The position numbers and the translations under genes were made by a program. Under the pieces are notes generated by a model. That model saw only the letters and a program-made list of their open reading frames with translations. It made no database searches and was not told the origin of the DNA. A DNA stretch of 64,000 nucleotides from Streptomyces roseofulvus (GTDB taxonomy: Bacteria > Actinomycetota > Actinomycetes > Streptomycetales > Streptomycetaceae): the NCBI RefSeq assembly GCF_039534915.1, contig NZ_BAAAWE010000001.1:2108001-2172000 (forward strand), read 5' to 3'. Shown here piece by piece: positions 57,997 through 64,000 of the stretch (position 1 is the stretch's first letter; the number at the start of each line of letters is the position of its first letter).

Positions 57997-59502
57997 TCAG
58001 CTCTGGCCGCCGGCGAGCTTCTCGCGGAGGGCGGCGAGGGCCTCGTCCGACGCCAGGGCGCCGGCGGAGTCGTCCGACTCGGAGGAGTAGGAGCCACCCG
58101 AGATGCCCGCACCGGCGTTGCCGGCGGCCGGGGCGGCAGCGCCCTCGGCAGCGGCGGCCTCGTCGGCCTCGCGGGACTTGATGACCTGCGCCTGGTGCTG
58201 CTCGAAGCGAGCCTGCGCCTCGGCGTACTGGGCCTCCCACGCCTCGCGCTGGGTCTCGTAGCCCTCGAGCCAGTCGTTGGTCTCGGGGTCGAAGCCCTCG
58301 GGGTAGATGTAGTTGCCCTGGTCGTCGTAGGACGCGGCCATGCCGTACAGGGTCGGGTCGAACTCGACCGACGCCGGGTCGGCACCGAAGGACTCGTTGG
58401 CCTGCTTCAGGGACAGCGAGATCCGGCGACGCTCGAGGTCGATGTCGATGACCTTGACGAAGATCTCGTCGTTGACCTGGACGACCTGCTCCGGGATCTC
58501 CACGTGGCGCTCGGCCAGCTCGGAGATGTGGACCAGACCCTCGATGCCCTCGTCCACGCGGACGAACGCACCGAACGGAACCAGCTTGGTGACCTTGCCG
58601 GGGACGACCTGGCCGATCTGGTGCGTGCGGGCGAACTGCTGCCACGGGTCCTCCTGCGTCGCCTTCAGCGACAGGGAGACACGCTCGCGGTCCATGTCCA
58701 CGTCGAGAACCTCGACGGTGACCTCCTGGCCGACCTCGACGACCTCGGACGGGTGGTCGATGTGCTTCCAGGACAGCTCGGAGACGTGGACGAGACCGTC
58801 GACGCCGCCCAGGTCCACGAAGGCACCGAAGTTGACGATCGAGGACACGACGCCGGAGCGGACCTGACCCTTCTGGAGGGTCGTGAGGAAGGTCTGGCGG
58901 ACCTCGGACTGGGTCTGCTCCAGCCAGGCACGGCGGGACAGGACCACGTTGTTGCGGTTCTTGTCCAGCTCGATGATCTTCGCCTCGAGCTCCTTGCCCA
59001 CGTAGGGCTGGAGGTCGCGGACGCGACGCATCTCGACCAGGGAGGCCGGGAGGAAGCCGCGGAGGCCGATGTCGAGGATGAGACCACCCTTGACGACCTC
59101 GATGACGGTACCGGTGACGATGCCGTCCTCTTCCTTGATCTTCTCGATGGTGCCCCAGGCACGCTCGTACTGGGCGCGCTTCTTCGAGAGGATCAGGCGG
59201 CCTTCCTTGTCCTCCTTCTGGAGAACCAGGGCCTCGATCTCGTCGCCGACCTTGACGACCTCGTTGGGGTCGACGTCGTGCTTGATCGAGAGCTCGCGGC
59301 TCGGGATGACACCTTCGGTCTTGTAACCGATGTCGAGCAGGACCTCGTCCCGGTCGACCTTCACGATGACGCCGTCGACGATGTCGCCGTCGTTGAAGTA
59401 CTTGATCGTCTCGTCGATCGCGGCGAGGAAGGCTTCCTCGTTACCGATGTCGTTGACCGCAACCTGCGGGGTGGTGGCGGTGGTCTCGGTGCTGCTCGTC
59501 AT
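57997..59502 (-). CDS. rpsA: 30S ribosomal protein S1
   Basis: RNA-binding ribosomal protein that helps mRNA bind the 30S subunit. The 501-residue product has four S1 OB-fold domains, as in other actinobacteria: GDIVDGVIVKV..., EDGIVTGTVIEVVKGG, GQVRSGVVSSIVNFGAFVDL and GQVVPGKVTKLVPFGAFVRV. A Gln/Glu-rich helix (EAWEAQYAEAQARFEQHQAQ) and an Ala/Ser-rich acidic tail end the protein. ATG at 59502 with GGAG 11 bases upstream. A strong promoter lies about 195 bp upstream and a perfect terminator follows, so it is a single-gene unit. Confidence 0.97.
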   Translation of the reverse strand: MTSSTETTATTPQVAVNDIGNEEAFLAAIDETIKYFNDGDIVDGVIVKVDRDEVLLDIGYKTEGVIPSRELSIKHDVDPNEVVKVGDEIEALVLQKEDKEGRLILSKKRAQYERAWGTIEKIKEEDGIVTGTVIEVVKGGLILDIGLRGFLPASLVEMRRVRDLQPYVGKELEAKIIELDKNRNNVVLSRRAWLEQTQSEVRQTFLTTLQKGQVRSGVVSSIVNFGAFVDLGGVDGLVHVSELSWKHIDHPSEVVEVGQEVTVEVLDVDMDRERVSLSLKATQEDPWQQFARTHQIGQVVPGKVTKLVPFGAFVRVDEGIEGLVHISELAERHVEIPEQVVQVNDEIFVKVIDIDLERRRISLSLKQANESFGADPASVEFDPTLYGMAASYDDQGNYIYPEGFDPETNDWLEGYETQREAWEAQYAEAQARFEQHQAQVIKSREADEAAAAEGAAAPAAGNAGAGISGGSYSSESDDSAGALASDEALAALREKLAGGQS

Positions 59503-59856
59503 GTGGGAAAGGGCTCCGGTTACGGACAGAAAGTCGTAGGTACTGCTACGCCGAGAGCCCGTATCGCACTGAAGAAGCCGGACAGCCGATGAAGCGCCTC
59601 CCGGAGAACGGGGGCGCCTCGTAAACCGAGGGGACCGCAACAGGTGCGAGCGCGGCCTGCTCCGTCTGAGGCGCGCAGGCCCGCAGCGCAACCTTTAGCA
59701 TACGGGGGCGGCCGGACAGGGTCAATGCGCGAAGCGCGCACCCGGGACAGAACCACGCAAACCCGGCACTACTGATGCCGGTTCGTGTCCACCCGTGCCT
59801 CATCGGCGGGGTCGGCCGGCAGGCGGCACTGAGCGCAAACTACATCGACGGGCGAG
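59503..59856. promoter_or_regulatory. rpsA leader and divergent methyltransferase upstream region
   Basis: 354 bp without a gene. The minus strand is an inferred rpsA 5' leader of about 185 nt downstream of the promoter at 59697-59725. Long leaders on rpsA allow S1 autoregulation in other bacteria; no specific structure was worked out here. No promoter was identified for the methyltransferase gene. Confidence 0.5.
59697..59725 (-). promoter_or_regulatory. HrdB-type promoter of rpsA
   Basis: On the minus strand TTGACC (59725-59720) and TATGCT (59702-59697) are exactly 17 bp apart, the consensus for the principal sigma factor HrdB. It points at rpsA, with a start expected near 59690. Confidence 0.8.
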
Positions 59857-60696
59857 ATGAACCAAGAGTACGAACACGAAGTGCCCCTCTCCTCGGACGA
59901 GGAGGAGGCGGAGGCCACCCGGCGTGACGCCGGGGACGCGGAGAGCAGCCGGGCCAGCCGGGGCTGGTGGGACCGGAACGCCGACGAGTACCAGAGCGAG
60001 CACGGCGCCTTCCTCGGCGACGACCGGTTCGTGTGGGGTCCGGAGGGGCTGGACGAGGCCGAGGCCGGGCTGCTCGGGCCGGCGGAGGGACTGAAGGGGC
60101 TCGACGTCCTGGAGATCGGCGCGGGCGCGGCGCAGTGCTCGCGGTGGCTGGCGGCGCGGGGCGCCCGGCCGGTGGCGCTCGACCTGTCGCACCGGCAGCT
60201 CCAGCACGCCCTGCGGATCGGCGGGGAGGTGCCGCTGGTGGAGGCGGACGCGGGGGCGCTGCCGTTCCGCGACGGTTCCTTCGACCTGGCGTGCTCGGCG
60301 TACGGGGCGGTGCCGTTCGTCGCCGATCCGGTGCGGGTCTTCCGCGAGGTGCGGCGGGTGCTGCGGCCGGGCGGCCGCTGGGTGTTCTCGGTGACGCATC
60401 CGATCCGCTGGGCGTTCCCGGACGAGCCGGGGCCGGAGGGCCTGTCGGTCGCCGCCTCCTATTTCGACCGGACGCCGTACGTCGAGCAGGACGAGACGGG
60501 GCGGGCGGTGTACGTGGAGCACCACCGGACGCTCGGCGACCGGGTGCGGGACGTGGTGGCCGGGGGCTTCCGGCTGGTGGACCTGGTCGAGCCGGAGTGG
60601 CCGGCGTGGAACAGCCAGGAGTGGGGAGGCTGGTCGCCGCTGCGGGGGAATCTGATCCCGGGCACGGCGATCTTCGTGTGCGAGCGCGAGGACTGA
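59857..60696 (+). CDS. Class I SAM-dependent methyltransferase
   Basis: A 279-residue methyltransferase of the Methyltransf_11 type. Motif I is LDVLEIGAGAAQCSRWL (82-98), motif II ARPVALDLS, then PFRDGSFDLACSAYGAVPF and the post-II RRVLRPGGRWVFSV. The N-terminal 40 residues are acidic and unstructured. S-adenosylmethionine binding is clear, but the acceptor is unknown. ATG at 59857, divergent from rpsA. It is followed by a true T-tract terminator (60754-60788). Confidence 0.92.
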   Translation: MNQEYEHEVPLSSDEEEAEATRRDAGDAESSRASRGWWDRNADEYQSEHGAFLGDDRFVWGPEGLDEAEAGLLGPAEGLKGLDVLEIGAGAAQCSRWLAARGARPVALDLSHRQLQHALRIGGEVPLVEADAGALPFRDGSFDLACSAYGAVPFVADPVRVFREVRRVLRPGGRWVFSVTHPIRWAFPDEPGPEGLSVAASYFDRTPYVEQDETGRAVYVEHHRTLGDRVRDVVAGGFRLVDLVEPEWPAWNSQEWGGWSPLRGNLIPGTAIFVCERED

Positions 60697-60753
60697 GACC
60701 GGAGCCGTTCGACGTCGGACCGCCACACCTGGAAGTCAGACAGTCGTACTTGT

Positions 60754-60788
60754 AGGCGGGCCTGTGGACAACCGGGCCCGCCTTTTTT
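60754..60788 (+). terminator. Rho-independent terminator after the methyltransferase
   Basis: Nine-base arms 60754-60762/60775-60783, 12-base loop, followed by six T residues (60783-60788). It is the only hairpin in the window with a proper T-tract. Confidence 0.9.
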
Positions 60789-60811
60789 CCTTCCCGTACG
60801 AGACTGAGTGC

Positions 60812-63379
60812 GTGATCCGACACGACGTACTCGATCTGCTTCCCGTCCGCCATGCCGTTCCCGAGCTGCTGGCCGCGCTCGCCGAGCGCGGCACGGCGGT
60901 GCTGCACGCGCCGCCCGGCACCGGCAAGACCACGCTGGTGCCGCTCGCGCTCGCGGGGCTCATAGGGGACGGGCCGGAGCGGCGGGTGCTGGTGGCCGAG
61001 CCGCGCCGGATGGCGGTGCGGGCGGCGGCCGCGCGGATGGCGTGGCTGCTGGGCCAGGAGGTCGGCGGGGCGGTCGGCTTCTCCGTGCGCGGGGAGCGGC
61101 GGGCCGGACCGGCGACCCGGGTCGAGGTGGTGACGACGGGCATCCTCCTCCAGCGGCTCCAGCGGGACCCGGAGCTCGCGGGGGTGGACGTGGTGCTGCT
61201 CGACGAGTGTCACGAGCGGCATCTGGACGCCGACACGGCCCTGGCGTTCCTGGTGGACGTGCGGGCCGCGCTGCGACCGGAGCTGGGGCTCGTCGCGGCC
61301 TCGGCGACCAGCGACGCGGAGGCGTGGGCGCGGCTGCTGACCGCCCAGGAGGGCGGCGGGCCGGCGCCGGTGGTGCGCAGCGAGGGCGAGGGGCACGGGT
61401 TCGCGGTGCGTCATGTGCCGCCGCCGGCGGCGATCCGGCCTGCGCACGGCACCTGGGTGGATCCCGCGCTGTTGCGGCATGTGGCGGCGACGGTGCGGGA
61501 GGCGCTGGCCCGGCACGAGGGCGACGTCCTCTGCTTCCTGCCCGGCACGGGCGAGATCGCGCGGACGGCGGGGCTGCTCGACGGGGTGGACGCGGAGGTG
61601 CTCCAGCTGCACGGGCGGGCTCCGGCGGCGGTCCAGGACGCGGTGCTGCGGGGCGCGGGGCCGGACGGGCGGCGGCGGGTGGTGCTGTCGACGTCGGTGG
61701 CGGAGTCGAGCCTCACGGTGCCGGGGGTGCGCGTCGTGGTGGACGCGGGGCTGGCCCGGGAGCCGCGGATGGATCACGCCCGGGGGCTGGGGTCGCTGGC
61801 GACGGTTCCGGTGTCGGCCGCGGCGGCGACGCAGCGGGCCGGGCGTGCGGGGCGGGAGGCGCCGGGCACGGTCTACCGGTGCTGGGCGGAGGCGGAGGAG
61901 AGCGGCCGGGCGCGGTTCCCGGCGCCGGAGATCCGGATCGCGGATCTGGCCGACTTCGCGCTGCGGGTCGCCTGCTGGGGCGATCCGACGGCGGAGGGGC
62001 TGGCGCTGCTCGACGCGCCGTCGGCCGGGGCGCTGGCGGCGGCGCGCTCGGTGCTGGAGGCGATCGGGGCGGTGGACGCGGCGGGGAAGGCGACCGGGCG
62101 GGGCGAGCGGATGGCCCGGCTGGGTCTGCATCCACGGCTCGGGCGGGCGCTGCTGGACGGGGCGGCCGAGGTGGGGGTGCGGCGGGCGGCCGAGGTGGTG
62201 GCGCTGCTGAGCGAGGAGCCGCCGCGGGAGTACGGGGACGATCTGACGGCCGCCTGGCGCGCGGCCCGGCGGGGCGGGGACGGGTACGGGGTGCGCTGGC
62301 GGGCGGAGGTGCGGCGGCTGGAGCGGGCGGCGGCCGCGGAGGGCGGTGCCGGGGAGAGGGGAGCCGGGGAAGGGGCGGCAGCCGGTGGTGCGGCCGGGGA
62401 GGACTCGGTGGCGGGGGTGGTGACGGCGCTGGCGTTCCCGGAGCGGGTGGCGCGGGCGCGGGAGCGGGGCGGGCATCTGATGGTGTCCGGCAGCGGGGCG
62501 CGGCTCGCGGAGGGCTCCGGGCTGCGGTCGGCGCCGTGGCTGGCGGTGGCGGTGGCGGACCGGACGGCCCGCGACGCGACGGCGCGGGTGCGGCTGGCGG
62601 CGGTGGTGGACGAGGCCGTGGCGCGGCGGGCGGCGGGCCGGCTGTTCCGGTCGGGCGAGGAGGTGCGCTGGGAGGACGGCGATGTGGTCGCGCGGTCGGT
62701 GGAGCGGCTGGGCGCGGTGGAGCTGACGGTGCGCCCGCTGGGGGCGGCGGCCGATCCGGTGCTGGTGCGGGAGGCGCTGCTCGACGGGTTGCGGCGGGAG
62801 GGGACGGGGCTGCTGCGGTGGAGTCGGGAGGCGGTGGAGCTGCGGGAGCGGCTGGCGTTCCTGCGCGAGGCGGTCGGCGGAGCGTGGCCGGACGTGTCGG
62901 AGGAGGCGCTGGTGGAGCGGGCCGAGGAGTGGCTGGAGCCGGAGCTGTCGCGGGCGGCGCGGCGGGCGGATCTGGGGCGGATCGACGCCGGGGAGGCGTT
63001 GCGGCGGCTGCTGCCGTGGGCCTCGGGCGAGGCGGGGCGGCTCGACGAGCTGGCCCCGGAGCGGATCGAGGTGCCGAGCGGTTCGCGGATCCGGGTGGCG
63101 TACGGGGAGGGGCGGCCGGTGCTGGCGGTGAAGCTGCAGGAGATGTTCGGGCTGGACGGGACGCCGACGGTGGCGGGGGTGCCGGTGCTGGTGCACCTGC
63201 TCTCCCCCGCCGGCCGGCCGGCGGCGGTCACGGCGGATCTGGCCTCGTTCTGGCGGGAGGGCTACCGGGCGGTGCGGGCGGAGCTGCGGGGGCGGTACCC
63301 GAAGCATCCGTGGCCGGAGGACCCGTCCTCGGCGGAGCCGACCCGGCACACGAGCGCGCGGCTCAGACGGGAGGGCTGA
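60812..63379 (+). CDS. hrpB: ATP-dependent RNA helicase HrpB
   Basis: DEAH-box helicase of the HrpB type, 855 residues. Walker A is APPGTGKTT, the DEAH box is LLDECHERH, and the helicase C domain has LSTSVAESSLTVPGV and QRAGRAGR, followed by the HrpB-specific C-terminal regions (WLEPELS..., LPWASGEAGRLDEL, VEVPSGSRI-like IEVPSGSRIRVAYGE). The in-frame GTG at 60764 lies inside the terminator loop, so I start it at GTG 60812 (VIRHDVLDLLP). Its function in E. coli is not settled. It overlaps the convergent DUF3068 gene by 17 bp. Confidence 0.93.
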   Translation: MIRHDVLDLLPVRHAVPELLAALAERGTAVLHAPPGTGKTTLVPLALAGLIGDGPERRVLVAEPRRMAVRAAAARMAWLLGQEVGGAVGFSVRGERRAGPATRVEVVTTGILLQRLQRDPELAGVDVVLLDECHERHLDADTALAFLVDVRAALRPELGLVAASATSDAEAWARLLTAQEGGGPAPVVRSEGEGHGFAVRHVPPPAAIRPAHGTWVDPALLRHVAATVREALARHEGDVLCFLPGTGEIARTAGLLDGVDAEVLQLHGRAPAAVQDAVLRGAGPDGRRRVVLSTSVAESSLTVPGVRVVVDAGLAREPRMDHARGLGSLATVPVSAAAATQRAGRAGREAPGTVYRCWAEAEESGRARFPAPEIRIADLADFALRVACWGDPTAEGLALLDAPSAGALAAARSVLEAIGAVDAAGKATGRGERMARLGLHPRLGRALLDGAAEVGVRRAAEVVALLSEEPPREYGDDLTAAWRAARRGGDGYGVRWRAEVRRLERAAAAEGGAGERGAGEGAAAGGAAGEDSVAGVVTALAFPERVARARERGGHLMVSGSGARLAEGSGLRSAPWLAVAVADRTARDATARVRLAAVVDEAVARRAAGRLFRSGEEVRWEDGDVVARSVERLGAVELTVRPLGAAADPVLVREALLDGLRREGTGLLRWSREAVELRERLAFLREAVGGAWPDVSEEALVERAEEWLEPELSRAARRADLGRIDAGEALRRLLPWASGEAGRLDELAPERIEVPSGSRIRVAYGEGRPVLAVKLQEMFGLDGTPTVAGVPVLVHLLSPAGRPAAVTADLASFWREGYRAVRAELRGRYPKHPWPEDPSSAEPTRHTSARLRREG

Positions 63380-64000
63380 CGGGCTCGCGTGCCGGCCCCG
63401 GGGCGGTTCCGGGGGCGGGGCGGCGGGAGCGGGCCTCCAGCCAGAGGGCGAGGGCGAGCAGGAGGAGGGCGAGGACGGTGAAGGTCCACGGCAGCCAGGA
63501 GACGAGGAGGAGGACGGTGGTGCGGTTGGAGGAGACCAGCTCGACGGTGTCGGCGACGTAGTCCTCCCTGATCTTCACGTGGCCGGCGAAGACGGTGACG
63601 GTGTCCTTGCCCGTGAGGGCCTTGGCGCCGCGGAGCTCCTCCTTGTGGATCTCCTCGCCGTTGACGGGGGCTCCGGTGACGGGCTCGACCCAGAACATGC
63701 GCTTGGTGGTGTACCAGCGGGTGAGGCCCATGCTCGCGATGACGTCGGGGGTGATGCCCTCGACCGGCATGGTCTTGGGCATGGGGACCCGGGTCCAGGG
63801 GATGGTCTGCTCGTAGTAGTAGACCTCCAGGCCACGGAAGGTGCGGGTGCCCACGTAGTGGATGGGGGACGAGGTGCGGGTCTGGGCGTCGAAGTAGAGG
63901 TAGTCGCGCTTCTCGGTGAGGAAGGGCCATTTGAACTCGATGCCCTCGCGGGTGACCGGGTCGCCGTCGACCATCTCGCCGGGGACGTTCACGGGTTCCT
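63363..64000 (-). CDS. DUF3068 (PorA-like) membrane protein, C-terminal part
   Basis: The C-terminal about 212 residues of a DUF3068 protein; the 5' end lies beyond the window at 64000. Visible are RDYLYFDAQTR, IHYVGTRTFRGLEVYYYEQTIP and WYTTKRMFWVEPVTGAPVNG, an extracellular beta-rich part, then one membrane helix (LPWTFTVLALLLLALALWLE) and a basic tail. DUF3068 proteins occur in actinobacteria and are sometimes called PorA-like, with an expected N-terminal helix too. Partial; full length would be about 320 residues. It is convergent with hrpB, with a 17-bp overlap of the coding ends. Confidence 0.8.
   Translation of the reverse strand, partial: EPVNVPGEMVDGDPVTREGIEFKWPFLTEKRDYLYFDAQTRTSSPIHYVGTRTFRGLEVYYYEQTIPWTRVPMPKTMPVEGITPDVIASMGLTRWYTTKRMFWVEPVTGAPVNGEEIHKEELRGAKALTGKDTVTVFAGHVKIREDYVADTVELVSSNRTTVLLLVSWLPWTFTVLALLLLALALWLEARSRRPAPGTAPGPAREPVSPPV

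Noticed and set aside
60764..60811. Upstream GTG start for hrpB at 60764
   Set aside because: It lies in the loop of a T-tract terminator, and the extra 16 residues do not resemble HrpB proteins; GTG 60812 fits better.
60712..60812. tRNA or other small RNA gene between the methyltransferase and hrpB
   Set aside because: No cloverleaf or CCA-like end; the structure is fully explained by the terminator.

Overview
The window is about 73% G+C with codon third positions almost saturated in G/C, many GTG starts and long antisense open frames. Protein content (WhiA, a chaplin, OpcA, mycothiol-dependent isomerase, Tat/Rieske lipoprotein, actinobacterial PAC2 and S1) places it in the core chromosome of a Streptomyces or close relative. 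From memory, the gene order is that of the S. coelicolor region running from the heme O synthase/transketolase genes to rpsA. No rRNA, tRNA, transposase, integrase or CRISPR array was seen.

Layout. 1-8.4 kb: a small unknown gene and ctaB on the minus strand, then the oxidative/non-oxidative pentose phosphate operon tkt-tal-zwf-opcA-pgl on the plus strand, the last three overlapping by 4 bp. 8.4-16.2 kb (minus): two membrane PH-domain proteins coupled to pgi, an RbpA paralogue, secG, tpiA, pgk and gap, so the upper and lower glycolytic steps sit beside the pentose phosphate operon. 16.4-24.6 kb (minus): a large secreted M14 carboxypeptidase, then the conserved uvrC-rapZ-yvcK-whiA block with overlapping starts and stops. 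24.7-28.2 kb: a secreted papain-like protease translationally coupled to a membrane-anchored exported partner, a divergent HTH regulator with candidate operators between them, a Rieske lipoprotein, and a 22-23 bp tandem repeat. 28.2-40.5 kb: uvrA and uvrB flank a mycothiol-dependent isomerase-like protein, a metallo-beta-lactamase-fold hydrolase, an MHS transporter and a tellurium-type group (TerC, a TerD fusion and TerD). The terC mRNA has an unusual structured leader that can hide its ribosome binding site.

40.5-55 kb is more accessory: MHYT sensor, ogt, MFS transporter, cupin, pseudouridine catabolism (psuG plus a PfkB kinase), a kinase-like protein lacking the P-loop lysine, an SDR-MerR operon with a MerR-type promoter that seems to give a leaderless mRNA, two unknowns, a DUF2293 protein, a long chaplin with one cysteine-free repeat, and a SWIM/SNF2 pair. 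55-64 kb returns to housekeeping: a lipoprotein, a small membrane protein, a TPR protein, coaE, PAC2, rpsA with a clear HrdB-type promoter, a methyltransferase, HrpB helicase and the C-terminal part of a DUF3068 protein that runs off the window.

The strongest candidates for something undescribed are the terC leader (inferred promoter, 14-bp palindrome near the 5' end, and a stem sequestering the Shine-Dalgarno) and the papain-like protease/anchored partner/HTH regulator module. All functional statements are from sequence reading and family knowledge; nothing was searched or computed.
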